From NCBI GenBank assembly GCA_963580455.1, contig OY756967.1, positions 22,738,022 through 22,802,021 of the forward strand: a stretch of DNA of 64,000 nt. The letters are read 5' to 3'. The notes under the pieces were generated by a model. It ran no database searches. It was not told the origin of the DNA and worked only from the letters and a program-made list of their open reading frames with translations. Shown piece by piece: positions 36,401 to 49,102 of the stretch. Each line of letters starts with the position of its first letter. Position 1 is the first letter of the stretch. A program made the translations under genes and the position numbers. Source of the DNA: Euonymus europaeus (Eukaryota; Streptophyta; Magnoliopsida; Celastrales; Celastraceae).

Positions 36401-39400
36401 ATCATAGATAGCAAAACCTTCAAAAATTGGTCCATATTCTGTAGGAAAATAAAAATATCCATCCATCAATATCTGAAATGAAAATCAAATTCCAAGATAA
36501 ATAGAAGTTACTTCATTAACAAGCGTTCAACAATTTTTTTATAGGAATACTAATCTAAAGCATATATTCTACCTAGTCAATTAATTTCATTTACTGCATA
36601 AGTCACATTAAACCTTGTACCTTAAGATCAATTGGTTTAATTCAATTTTCTCACTCAAACATTTATACAACAAAATACATCCATCCAGTAGCCCACCTGA
36701 AGATATTCCTGAATGCGGATGTTGTTGCTTCCCAACTGAACAAGTTTATTTGAAATTCGTGTTATGTGTCCAAGGTTTCCAGCCCGAGGGACTTGTTTCC
36801 CAGTAGCAGGTAAAGTAGGCTGATACACAAGGCAAGATCACAATTAAGAGCAGTAAATAACACATACATACAATGGAACACATTGCATATATTAAGGTTC
36901 ATGTTACCTGATTAGAATCGTCAGAAATAGTGGGGCGTTTATCTGTTTCGAGAATTTTACCAATCAAACCACACTCTCGAAGAAGATAGTCAACCATTGT
37001 ATCACTCTTGGTCTCAAAACATGATAATATAATGCTTTCAACGTGATGATGCAACGCATTATTGTATGGATACCTGCAATTGTTAAAGCGATTAGTGACG
37101 CATTGTAGGCAATCATCATCCTTAATCCCAATCATTTGGATTATAAACCAAAGTAATAAAAACAAAAAACATCTCCTCAAGGTTTTTCTAGATCTCACTT
37201 TAGTAACACCAATTTATGCATTAATCACAAGACAAAACAGATTCTTACTCAAAGAAAAGATCAAGTACACGGTGAAGAGTGCCCGAGTTGATCAATTCCT
37301 TTTCTGCAGCTTCATTGCCCGTTCTCAATAGCACCGCAATGAACTCAACAATCTAAAATGGATATCAGAATTCAGAATAGTTCAGACTTGGAATAATACA
37401 GAATTAAATCTCAGTGGTGTCCACGTCTTCCTGATGTCAGACAATCATGATTTATATAACATTATACCTAGCTAAATAAAGAACAAGCAAAATGAAATTC
37501 ACCTTTAGGCGATACTTTCCCAGAGGAGGCCTCAATTCCCCATATGTTGTAGGTAAAATTTTCTCATCAGATGACACATTCAGTAGCCTAAGCAAGTCAC
37601 CTGTCCACAAGAAGAGGAATCTCGGTTTTATAGCCATTACGTAGTTGCAAACATCAAAAGAAATGCACAATAAAATATCAACACAAAATGCTTTCATGTA
37701 CTGCCCAATCATACATTTTGTACAATTGTTGTTCTGGAATGAAAATTTGACTCATACGAATATTTTGCAAAAGGAATACACAACTTCCCAAACAATATCA
37801 ACAACTATCAAAAATTAGAAGATAAACCACCAAGAGTTGGAAATTCCAGAGAGAACGTGAGAGCAACTTACTGGAAGAAGTCCAATCCTCCATATTGGAA
37901 GAAGTCCTTGATACCCAAGTTCAGGTTTACATAAACAGAACATAGAGGAAGAAAAGGAAACAAGCAACAGTACAATGCAACTTACTGGAACGTTCAGCAA
38001 TATACAGACATCGTACTAAGACGCTACTTGACAGCTGGGTTCAAAGGGGTTTGTCTCTAATCCTCGCTTGGCAATGAAAACATAAAGCGTTCAGCAGGTT
38101 TGGTTTAGGGTTTAGGTTTTAGGTGTTTGGCAGGTTCGGTTTGGAGGAGTTCATCTCGAACCCTTACTTGGCAACATCCCAACAGGCATTTTCTGAACCC
38201 CTCAAAACCAAGGGCGTTGGGTTTCGGCTGGGTTCAGTCAACATACACTACTAAATTTAACAAGCATCTCTCAACCCACTACTCTCCCAAGAAAGGGTTA
38301 GGACTCATAGACTCAACTCCTCCAAATCCCTCCCAAACCTACCCCTCTGAACCTCTCCGAACCCAGCTGCCAAGCTTGGCCTAAGTGTGATAATATAAGT
38401 TCCACAATGCCCATACCAAATAGACACATTTTTACGTATATGAACATAATTGATAACAATATAGTGGAAAAAAATATCAACAAGCGTACAAGAAAGAATC
38501 CTGCAACAAGCAACAGCAAAGGAAACTCTCTTTTTTAAGCCAAAAAAGAAAGATGCAGGCAATACAAATCAACTCACCAAGTTTAGGGAGCATTGCATTA
38601 ATGGTATCTGGATTAACAGGAATTGGAGACTCGTAGAAATTTTGACTTCGAAAAGAATGCATCAGGGCAGAAGATGCTGCAGATCTTCTTGGATCAAGCA
38701 AAGATATACACACGGAAAGCGAGTGGACGAGACCGGATTTTGAACATGAATCTTCTAATGCATGATCAAATATCCTTGCAACAAAACTGCACGCAAAATT
38801 TTAAATTAATGAAAAATTCACATTAAACGAGCAACAAGTCGAAGTCAAAGAGGAAGGAAATTGTAGTAGGACAAACAAAAATATGTGAATTTCAATGTTG
38901 AAGAGGAAATCAACCCTACAAACCTTGGACTAGAGAGTTTATTTGCTAAGGCTGATGGGTAATTTCGAGTAATCGCACAAAGCGTTTCTGCTGCATTGGC
39001 ATGGACTTCAGGAGGACTCTGATCAACATTAAATGGAGGTTGTCAAATATTTGACTACAAAACGTCATTGAATAGTTTAATCCAAAAAACTACAGTCGCT
39101 TAATCTGTATAATTGCATGTTTAACTATCTCCAACTGATGTTGTTGGTCACATTCCTTGGACTTGCTTCTTCTCTTTCTACCTCTCCAGAACAAATTATC
39201 TGTTTATCCTCCAGCTTTTTCCAAATAATCAGAGGTAAACACCAAAATCTATAAAGAGAATATTAATACGTGTTGACTATAATGCATCAAAGTGCATGAC
39301 CCCTGAACTGGTGCAGTGAACATGTTAACCTACTATATTCTTGAAATTTTAAATTGAAATGAATGTCTACCCATGTCATCCTTGAGATGATAATAATGCC

Positions 39401-42400
39401 CCACTCATAAAAATTAGAGAACCTATAAATGAAGAAAGACAAAAGGAATTACTCTAATTAAGAAAAAACTTACAACTAGAAATTAAACAAATTCTTGATG
39501 TCTAAAACAAATAATTATGAAAACTATTTTTCTAAAATAGAAAATTAACTGTAGAAAATTATATAATTGTAGAAACATATGTTCAGATTTCCTCTAAGGG
39601 TTTTGATGTAGGAATCACAATTTAAGAATTTATATGAACAAAGTGAATATAAAGAAGGCAAAATGGAACTAAAATCGAAAACTAACTTTAGCATAGCCTG
39701 AATGATGCATTTAATACAAGGAAACAAAAAGGTGAAATCTACAGAACCAGATGTATCGCATGCAGAAAAATGCATATACGTTGAAGTCAAAGGATCTTCA
39801 ATAAATCCGATCTGTAACAAGTAACAACAAAAGCAATGAAAAAATAACCAGCCCATAGAAAGCTCAGGACTCAGTACATAAGCAGCTACACATTTATAGG
39901 TAACACGTAAGCTGATCCACTTATCATAACCCATATTGTTTTCTCGATTGACTTATGATTGAACTATCGACTTACCGAGGGACCCAATTTATCCACAATC
40001 ATTTCCAGCAAATTGCTGTCAGCCAGCCATTGCATCACATCCAAAAAATTGGGATACACGTGGTCATCAGCACCTACCAGACGAACCAACACCTGTTTAA
40101 AGAACTCATGTCATATCAAAAGTCAAAAGAAAATGTAAAATACAAGATATAACTCGTATGGAAACCACAGACATGGAAAGGGAGCGAGGAACGTTCAGTT
40201 ACCTCCATAATGGATGTTATTCCTATTAAATCAACCAGTTGGCGAAAGACATCCTGATGGGCCTGCACGAACTCAAGTAGAGAAGAAATTAAAAGAATTT
40301 CTGTAATAGAATTTAAGGGGTCAGACTTCAGGTAATCTGCAAAACTTCAAGATAAAACATCCTACTGCCATTGTCTTGACTCATAAGAATGTTCTCAACC
40401 CATGACATCTTTAAACTTCTACACACTAATCTTATATAATCAATGTTGTTATGATATATCATATAATCCCTCAAAAATATTCCAAAAGTCACGTGGCTAA
40501 AAACACTCCTAGAATGCCCGAAGTTACTTACTTGAACGTAGTTCATTAGTGGAACGGTCTTGCGCATCATTAAGCAAACAACCACCTAAAAGTTCACAGA
40601 AGACGTAACTAATGAAAGAATTTTAACCAAATATGAAGAAATAAGTTTAAATTAAACTAGCATAGTACATATTTAGATATAAACTATCCTCACAACATAC
40701 CTTGCTGAAATACCCAGCCAGCAAGGCACTATGGGGACAGTTTGGTTCCAAAAAGGAGAAAAGCAAGTTCATCAGCTGCAGTCACAAAGGGAAGATATGA
40801 AAAAGAGATGAACCAATGCCACCACAACTTCCAAAACATAGATGCACGGCCATAAAAATATAAAGTTTGAGCACATACCTCCTCTTCCTCCACCAGTGTT
40901 TTGAGAATAACATCAATTTCACATGTAAATATCTCACATGCAATGAAGGGGAATCTGAACAATGAAACACATTTATCAAAACGGAACAAAGGAAAATTTA
41001 TAATTATAATGAGGCATAAGGAAATGGGACGAAATGGAACAAACTAGCATACTTGAATATCCGTTTGCTTTCAGCACCTTCTGGGGGCTCTTCTATGATG
41101 TAACGCAACAATTCCTCCACTTGGGCTCTATCTCGAAGACTATGAATAAGATATGATAAGCATCCATCAGAAACAACTTACATTTTTCATCAAATGAATA
41201 AGAACTTAATCAACATAACCAAGGAAATTGAATACACTTGACCCATTAAAAAATTTAATCCAAGTGTAGGACCACTTCTCAAGCCAGTTTGTGTACTACC
41301 TGGTGTAAATTAACAAATGTGGCGCAGAAAGAAGACGACAACTTTTAGATGCAGACATGCAGTACAGAAAGATGCGGTACTACCTGGTGCAAATTAAATC
41401 TAAGTGTACAACTACTTCTCACTCTTCTACCTCCCCAACCATCGCAAATCCTTCTCCCAAGCTTAGCCTTCCAACATCATTGGTTATCAATCTCTACTCA
41501 GCCCATAATGCCTCCCTTTAGATATTCTACGCAATCAAGCTATTGGATCATATAAGCTCTTTGGCTTCTATCCAGCCATATAAGGTATCACTGACACGCC
41601 CAGGCTAACTTACGTAGCTTCAACAAACTACATGCGAGGAATTATTGACAACCCAATTGTGCTATATTCCAAACTTATTCTTCACTCATAACAATACGAC
41701 TCCAAACCTTTTTCCCCATTCACTACCAGTGAAAGACAATCGTAATACAAATTATTTCTAGATTAACGGATTCACCATCTTGATTGCACAGCTAATGCAC
41801 TTTATTCCTTTACACCCCAATTCACCTCAAATAATGAGAAATTGGTAGACAGATAATGCAGGTAGAAATGATTTCAGATTTTGCATACACAAATGAAAAG
41901 GGGGAGAAAAAAATGAAGTAAAGAAGAGAAAATACAAATTAATGAGACGACTGTTTAAAGCCTTGCACTCTTGGATAATTTCTTCTTCATCAAGAAGTTC
42001 CTCCAAAGTAAAATTTTCCTTGTCTAATAGTGACTCCACCTACAAAAATGGAAGCAAGTTACGAGGGAGAATTCATAGAATGTAAAAAAATGATGTGCAT
42101 TTCCTCTCTATCTGAGAGTAAAATGCTCATCATTAACATTACACAAGTAAACACACTAAAAGTATTACGAGATGTAAAAGAAAAAAACAGACTTGATGTG
42201 GAATGGTTGTTTTTACTCCATTTGAGCACCAATTCCAAAAGTACAAGATTCAGCATGTCCACTATAAATCTCATTTCCACGGTTTTCAACATTGCACACA
42301 GCTAGTAGGTTTCAACATAGCCAGTAGGTCCAGTGCTGACTTAAGGGGAAAAGTTAACAAGATAAATTTATTATACAAAGCTAATTACTAACCACTGCAA

Positions 42401-43057
42401 CAAAATCAACATCAATGGACAGTCCATCATAGCAAAAGGAATTTCAAGGAACTCTCAAGTCTTCTTCAAATTGGACGCATACTTATGGGGAACAGTCGAC
42501 AAGATAAAGTTAACAAAGCTACAATATATTTTTAACAACCGCAACAAAATCCATATCAATAGGAGGTCCAGCATAGCAAAAGGAATTTCAAGGAACTCAT
42601 AAGTCTTCTTCAAATTGGACGCATATGATAAAGGTATATACTAAACAAAATATCACATATACCGCTAGCATTCTTCGCATAGCCTTTGTCTCACACAGCA
42701 TTGGCTAATTATTAAAAAAAAAAAAGAGTACGTGAATCTCAGCAGAATAAACAACCACAGCTCCGATGCCAACTCCAGAGCAAGTTTCAAGTAACGTTAT
42801 TATTACATTAATCCAAAAAAAAATCAGAAAGAGACTAACAACTGCCACTTGAACAATAAAAATTGGATGCGAACATGATTTGCAGATACGAATTCAAAAC
42901 AATTTTCATCTCCCAGCTACACACCAGCATCCGATGGAGATTGCAGAGCACGAATATAATCACTCCATTGGCACGCAGAGAATCTGAAACATAAGAGGTA
43001 GGGAACAAATTGGCTTACAGGAGAGGAGGCAGAGAGAGACGTGAGCTTCCAAAACAT
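33438..43057 (-). CDS. SAPS-domain protein phosphatase 6 regulatory subunit (SIT4-associated)
   Basis: Nineteen exons on the minus strand give 852 residues: 43057-43019, 42039-41936, 41139-41053, 40954-40879, 40775-40701, 40585-40532, 40262-40203, 40092-39976, 39018-38924, 38786-38578, 37600-37503, 37352-37249, 37073-36908, 36819-36697, 35964-35882, 35333-35195, 35109-35080, 34895-34825, 34266-33438. It begins MFWKLTSLSASSP and VESLLDKENFTLEELLDEEE. Conserved SAPS blocks follow, for example FPFIACEIFTCEIDVILKTL, LLAGYFSKVVVCLMMRKT, NALHHHVESIILSC and DYDVAALANNLSQAFRYKIY. The C-terminal quarter is acidic and serine-rich. SAPS proteins are scaffolds of the PP6/SIT4 phosphatase; plant PP6 acts in auxin-carrier and hormone signalling. 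Length and exon phases match the family throughout. Confidence 0.92.
42390..42640. repeat. Degenerate roughly 142-bp direct duplication in SAPS intron 1
   Basis: Two diverged units share CAAAAGGAATTTCAAGGAAC and GTCTTCTTCAAATTGGACGC, spaced about 142 bp apart (near 42,435 and 42,577). A weaker partial unit may precede them near 42,320. Old, non-coding. Confidence 0.7.
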
Positions 43058-45640
43058 GGCGAAGATTTAGCTCAGCTCAAAGCAAATAGCCGTCTAGATC
43101 TGTGAATCCTAACAGGACCAGCGAATCTAGGTCTTCCTTTTGAATCCCCGAGATTCGAGACCTAACTTGTTGCTTTTTCGGAACGAAACCCTAATTTTTT
43201 GTTCCCAGGAAACAGAGAGGAGGAGAGAGTGAGATCGAAAAGAACAAAGGCCGTGAAGATCGAGAGTGCAGCACCCAAAAAAAATCGCTGCAGCTGCGAG
43301 AGCGATAAACAAGGGACAGACGGCTGGCAAAAGTACAAATTAATAAGTACTCCGGATTTTACAATATTAACGAATTTTTTTCGTTTTATGTCGTGCTGAT
43401 GAGGTTGTATGAGGGACCTGTGCTAAACTGCACCACAACTTTTGTGGAGTGGTGGTGTTGCGGCAAAGCGTTGCTTTCTCCGGTCAAAGGGTTAGTTTGT
43501 GTCAATTAATCATCAAAAAAATTCATCAAGTAAACATTGAATTGCCTTATAAAAAAAAGAAAAGTAGAACATTGAAAAATTGATGGACGATGGTAAATGA
43601 TCATATTTTCTTTGGAGTGGTCAATTTTCGCATTCAATTATAGAATAGAAGATATGTTATAGGATTATCTATTGTGATGCTAATTAATGAACTAATTTTG
43701 ACTGTTAATAAATTTTGACTATTAATTTTCTCCTTCTCACCTCTAAAACATACGCACGTCAAGCCCACAAACGTCTATATTCCGTAATTTATATCCAATA
43801 AAAAATTTAACATTTTAAATTTATATATAAGAAATAAATAAATATATAATATTCATATGTATAAATATAGAAAAAAAGTTATCAACTAAAATATGAATCT
43901 CATTTTCAAATATGAACAGCGGAGATGGTGACGCCATTTTCATTGGAAATGGGTCCCACCTTTTTTCCCCCCTCAAACCATACCTGCTACATTTTATTTC
44001 AAAATCGCTCTTGCAAAGTTGAACTCATACCTTTGCTGCAAAATCTTGACCATCAAAAACTGTCAACGCACCACGTGTAATAGGATGGACCCTATGTCGC
44101 TTTTCATTTGTGACGGTCAAGTGACCAAAGCATAAAAACTCGCCTGGTGATCCTCCGCAACCGCAATCCTCATGGATCCCAACGTGCACTCTTGACACGT
44201 GATATGCACGTGCGATAAAAATTGACAAACAACTTCCCGTTCGCGACAATACCCTGTTGCAGGACTGTTATCTTTGGTATAAGTACAAAAATGACCTCTA
44301 CATTTTTAAGAATATTCGCATGTGTTATGGGTGATTTAAAGATGTTTTTATTAGTGATATTTGATCACCGTATCACCTACTAAGACAGCTCACGTTAGAA
44401 CTTAAATATGTTTTCGTCCAAAATATGTTAACGTGAGTAAATACATGAATTTTTTTGTAAAATATAAATATACATGCGAAAAAATATATTGTTGAACAAT
44501 CAAATGACGACACTTGTCATTAAAAAATTCAAAAATATACTGGAAGTTTCAATTCATCTCTGTGGACTCTCCTTCTCTCTCTTCTTGATCTATCTCTTTC
44601 TCTCTCTAAGCCTCAAGCAATTGATCGGTCCAGCTCCACTTCAATCGATAAGCAATTTTCAGAGCTTTCCAGCAACCAAATGAAAAGGGAAGTTTCAATT
44701 CATCTCCAGCGTTCAATGCCGGCGATGAGGACACGCTCGCCTCCTAAATGTTGAGGTTGGTGCAGAGGCGACAGTAAGAGATTCTTTCAAAGAGGTGAGT
44801 GAGCCGTCTTCGATTTAGAGATTCGGTTTAGTGAGAATAGCTCTACTAGTATGAGAGCTTAAGCTATCAGTTGAAAAGTTAAGAATGGGCAGGGTTGAAT
44901 TTGAACAAAATCCAGAAACTCTGATTGAATTTGAAGCAAAAAAAAAAAGCCCATGTAACCAATTCCAGTGTTGAATTTTTCTTCGTAGATTTGTAAATGG
45001 ACTCGTCACCTAGAAAGCACACACTGTGCTTATTTTTATAAACAACAGCTTTCGATCTAAATCATTTTTTTGAGATTTTGGGTTTTTATTTTTTTCGGAT
45101 TTAACTTTTATAAGTGTTTATGGTGTGTCAAGCAAAGAAAGTTAAATATGAAGAAAGACAAGTGAGTGGATACAGACAAAACACTGGAAAAATATTGTCA
45201 CAATCAGCATCTATAATAATCAAATGTTGTTTTCCAGTCTAAATCGACATGGTTAGTTGTTTAATATGTTCAAACATGTCATCAGACATCTTCCTTTTAT
45301 TCTATTAGTAACAATTATCCTCTATCTTGTCGATATATACATCGTCCAATAATTCAATAAACAACAATTGATTTGGATTAATAGGGTTTGTTTTTGTGGG
45401 ATGATAATGGAGATTGGACTAAAAATTGAGCTAATCACACAACGATTAATTGTGAGGAGGAAAATGTGTTAATCCGATTACTAATTGGGTTCAAATAACA
45501 CATTAGTCGTACACTCGTACTCATGCTCAATTGAATTTTTAATTGGAATAATTAAATTAGAACCAAGGAATATTTGATTGCATATTAAACCTAACGGAAG
45601 ATTCAAGGTTTGCAGTTCTTAGATTGGATAGGAGCAGTGG
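43058..45640. other. SAPS leader/promoter and intergenic spacer
   Basis: About 43,058-43,320 is the likely SAPS promoter/leader, read leftwards. The rest is AT-rich and holds no supported exon; open frames near 44,025-44,250 and 44,474-44,683 have no family features. ACGT-core (G-box-like) words occur near 44,065-44,215, without an adjacent gene to regulate. Confidence 0.4.
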
Positions 45641-45649
45641 TTCGCCATG

Positions 45650-46015
45650 GGTCGACTAGTGCTCAGGTTATTTTTGCCACGGCTATTTGGGTGCTATGGG
45701 GTACCGGACACTCAATTGTGCATGATGGTGTTGGGTTTGTTCAAGGTGAACTCGCGGCACAAGTGTGATTATTCTCTTTTGATTTGTCGTCTATCTGTGC
45801 AGGGCCTTCAGGCAGCCAGCATTGTGTCTCAATACCACCGGCAGCATCATCAAATGCACATGGTGGGTGTTGGATGGCTCCGAGTGTTGGCAGGCTCAAG
45901 CTAAAGTGCTAAACGTTGATGGGGCAATATTTGCGGAGGTGGATGCGGTTGGTATTAGGGGCAATTTCGAGGGATGATCTAGGAAGTCCCGTTATCGGTT
46001 CTTCTGTTTATCCGA
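45650..46015 (+). pseudogene. LINE-type RNase H-like relic
   Basis: One frame reads IFATAIWVLWGTGHSIVHDG and then VGFVQGELAAQV. Further on, frame-shifted pieces read LNVDGAIFAEVDAVGI and GAISRDDLGSP. This order is that of the C-terminal part of plant LINE reverse transcriptases and their derived RNase H-like proteins (a W-rich region, then KLNVDGA...GxGxIxRDxxG). Several frameshifts and stops make it a dead fragment. No reverse-transcriptase core and no poly-A end were found next to it. Confidence 0.6.
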
Positions 46016-46541
46016 GAAGATACGTATTGAAATGGAATGAAATGATTATTTAGACCCTAAAATGAGGCACTTTCAGGGATGACAATGGAGCCACGCCGGG
46101 TATGCTCTCCTCATCCCTGAACCCGATGTCCTCCCCACTTCCATCCCCGATTTTTGGGGTTCTGGGATTAACTCGAAGTCTCGACAGAGAAGATTAACAC
46201 TGTAACACTCATATTCGATCCCATCATCGAACCCTAAAAATGTTATAATACTATAGATATATATATATATATATTATATGATTATATATGTATACGTATT
46301 ATATATATGTATTAGTCTATTAGATATGTGTAATATATATATATATATATTATAAAAAGTTCAAGTCGACACCCAAACCCAAATTTTCGGATCCCCAACC
46401 CAAAATTTCGAATGAGATATCCGAGGGCTATCTGCCCATCTCTAGGCACGTTGTCAAGTAGGCCAAGTCTTTAATGAATCATCTTGGGGTCATGGTTCTT
46501 CGTCCTAGTAATTATGTAGTTTATTCTTTTGCGTGAATGAT
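46016..46541. other. Spacer with AT microsatellites
   Basis: Two AT runs (about 46,255-46,275 and 46,331-46,352) flank a short unstructured stretch. No gene was seen. Confidence 0.6.
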
Positions 46542-46544
46542 TAA

Positions 46545-46952
46545 GGGTCCGTTTGTTTCACAATTGTATTTCACAATTTTAAGTTGTCAAAAATGATGTG
46601 CAAACTGTCAAAAATGCTCTGTAAAAAGTTGTGGGATCCATAATTTTAAACTATGTAAAATGTTATGTTGCGTTTGGTTCATTTTTTTAAGTTTAATTTT
46701 ATAGATAAAATTACAAAAAGTAACAATACAATAAAAATAATTAGAAACTTATAAGATATAGAGACAATTATGTAATGTAATTATAAAATATTTTGGAAGC
46801 TATAACTTTAAGCTATTGGTTGACAACATTTCATTTTGCACAGTTTTTCCCACAGCTTTTAAGCTGTTAATAAAATGTGACATTTAGTTGACATAATATT
46901 TTATGCGGACTCCACAATTTTAAGACGTGTGAAATGTGAAACGAACCAACCC
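46545..46952. mobile_element. PIF/Harbinger-type (Tourist-like) MITE, 408 bp
   Basis: The left end GGGTCCGTTTGTTTCACA and the right end, read inverted, GGGTTGGTTCGTTTCACATT form imperfect TIRs. A TAA trinucleotide flanks both sides (46,542-46,544 and 46,953-46,955), the target duplication expected for Tourist-like elements. The interior is AT-rich and has no coding capacity. A 5'-truncated relative lies at 47,946-48,258. Confidence 0.75.
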
Positions 46953-47169
46953 TAAGAATTATAGGGGGGAGATATTTGATTTTATGAATGTTCCATGTAA
47001 ATTGGTTCACTTGTTAGGGAAGGAAGGATGGGGGAGCTGGAATGGAGTAGCTGAAATTTAGTGGAATTAATTAAATCCCAACCATTCAACTAATCTGATG
47101 GTTGAGATTTAATAGACTATCCACAAATTTAAACACACAATTCACACGTTAGTTTGCCCTTCCCTCTCC

Positions 47170-47945
47170 TCCCAATTGGTCTCCCTCCAAAATTGCTCCT
47201 CTCTTCACCAGCAACGACGACGCGCGACCACTATCATCGATCGACAACGGCGACGACCAGACCACTCTCCTAATGGAAGACGACCGCGATCAGGTACTCT
47301 TCGTTCTAGGTTAAACACTTCGTTGTTCTCTGTGATAATCTCAACGGTAGAGCTCTCTCTATGAAGTCACAGACACAATATGTTTGTGAGTTCAAGTTCC
47401 GATTCACGTTTGAACAATGAGAGTCTTTCATCACTAATGTGTTCTTGTACAACTAATGTTGGATGTTATGAACAAACAAAACAAAGCTTTTCTTTGCCTC
47501 TTTGCTTTTCAAATAAATAAACTTCAAAAACAATATTAGTCTATTTTTTATTCACTAACCACATTTTCTACTGGAGTTCACCATTCATTGATTTGTTAGG
47601 GATAAAGTTAAGAACTTTATATATTTTGTACCAAAATATGTAGTGTTTAAATTCATGCTGCTATTACAGGTTGTGACCCCTACATAGACATGGAATTTAA
47701 CACACTTGATGAGGCTCGGGAGTATTGGTGTCGTTATGGAAAACAAGTTGGGTTCTCAACAAGAAAGAGTTTCTTAAACAGAAGCACGCTAGATGAAAAA
47801 GTTACATCAAGGGGATTTGTATGCTCGAAGCATGGTGTCCGTGAAAAAGACAAACGTAGAATTCATTCCAGCCATAGAGATGAGACAAGAACCAATTGTC
47901 ATCCGAGGTTACTTGTACGATTGGTCCGAGAAAGTGAAAAGTATA
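47170..47945 (+). pseudogene. FAR1-domain gene fragment, interrupted
   Basis: From 47,690 a frame reads MEFNTLDEAREYWCRYGKQV, then GFSTRKSFLNRS, GFVCSKHGVREKDKRR and a segment around HRDETRTNCHPRLLVRLV. This is the WRKY-GCM1-type FAR1 DNA-binding domain of FAR1/FHY3 factors, which derive from Mutator-like transposases (C in VCSK and in NCHPR kept). It breaks off after RESEKY, where MITE sequence begins, so the MULE-transposase core and SWIM finger are absent. Upstream, 47,170-47,293 looks like a leader with a short MEDDRDQ exon and a GTACTC donor, but the phase to the next exon does not fit. Confidence 0.7.
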
Positions 47946-48258
47946 TTGTGGGATCCATAATTTTAAACTATCTAAAATGTTAGCGTTTGATTCATTTTTT
48001 TAAGATTAATTTTATAGATAAAATTACAAAAAGTTACAATACAGTAAAAATAATTAGAAACTTTTAAGATATAGATAGACAATCATGTAATGTAGTTATA
48101 AAATATTGTGGGCGCTACAATTTTAAGCTATTGATTGACCACATTTCATTTTGCACAGTTTTTTGCCCCACAACTTTTAAGCTGTTAATAAAATGCAGCA
48201 TTTAGTTGACATAATATTTTATGCGGACTTCACAACTTTAAGATGTGTGAAATGTGAA
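47946..48258. mobile_element. 5'-truncated second copy of the Tourist-like MITE
   Basis: From GTGGGATCCATAATTTTAAA the sequence follows the first MITE (from about 46,634) to its right terminus ACGAATAAACCC, with moderate divergence. The first 85-90 bp of the element are missing and the left junction falls inside FAR1 coding sequence, without a target duplication. Confidence 0.75.
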
Positions 48259-48600
48259 ACGAATAAACCCTAAGAATTATAGGTGGGAGATATTTGATTT
48301 TATGAATGTTCCACAACTTTTAAGCTATTAATAAAATGCGGCATTTAGTTGACATAATATTTTATACAGACTTCACAACTTTAAGATGTGTGAAATGTGA
48401 AACGAATAAACCCTAAGAATTATAGGTGGGAGATATTTGATTTTATGAATGTTCCACAACTTTTAAGCTATTAATAAAATGCGGTATTTAGTTGACATAA
48501 TATTTTATGCGGACTTCACAACTTTAAGATGTGTGAAATGTGAAACGAATAAACCCTAAGAATTATAGGTGAGAGATATTTTTCCTTATAGGTGAGAGAT
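48168..48600. repeat. Three-copy 143-bp tandem array derived from the MITE end
   Basis: Units start CCACAACTTTTAAGCT at 48,168, 48,311 and 48,454, an exact 143-bp spacing. Each unit holds the last roughly 90 bp of the MITE plus about 50 bp of its right flank (TAAGAATTATAGGTGGGAGA and onward). The units are highly similar, so amplification is recent. Confidence 0.9.
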
Positions 48601-49102
48601 ATTTGATTTTATGAATGTTCCATGTAAATTGGTTCTCTTGTTAGGGAAGGAAGGGCCACGTCATGGGGCAGTGTGGTGTTCTTGCTGTTTAATGAATCAT
48701 TTCACTCTAAAAAATAAAAATAGCAATATATGCACACAATTGAAATTGAACGTAATAAAACCGAATGGGACGAAGTTACCTAAAACGCCCTCACCAAACC
48801 TGGAGCCTGCGACTGAAGTAAACTAAAATCAATGGGGACTAATCAACCAATATTGGGGCGAGTACATTCCAGAAATTATCCAGTTGTCAGAGCAGAGGTT
48901 TCTTTACCTTCATTGCCCTGCGTTCTTGACGTTGACGGCAATTGCAGATCCCTTTCCGTCCTGGCAACTCCCGATATTCTTCCCCTAAATTTAGGATTTC
49001 AAGAACTGTTTCATTGCGGAATTTCTATTATTGTGTATTGTTTGAAGGAGCTGAAGAGGAGACCATGAATTGAAGCGCAGTGAACGTCTTGTGGCCGAAG
49101 AG
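48601..49102 (+). promoter_or_regulatory. Promoter and leader of the CASP-like gene
   Basis: No coding exon is supported. The part near the array repeats the flank of the first MITE (ATGTAAATTGGTTCTCTTGT). The last roughly 200 bp before 49,103 are the likely 5' leader. Confidence 0.4.
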
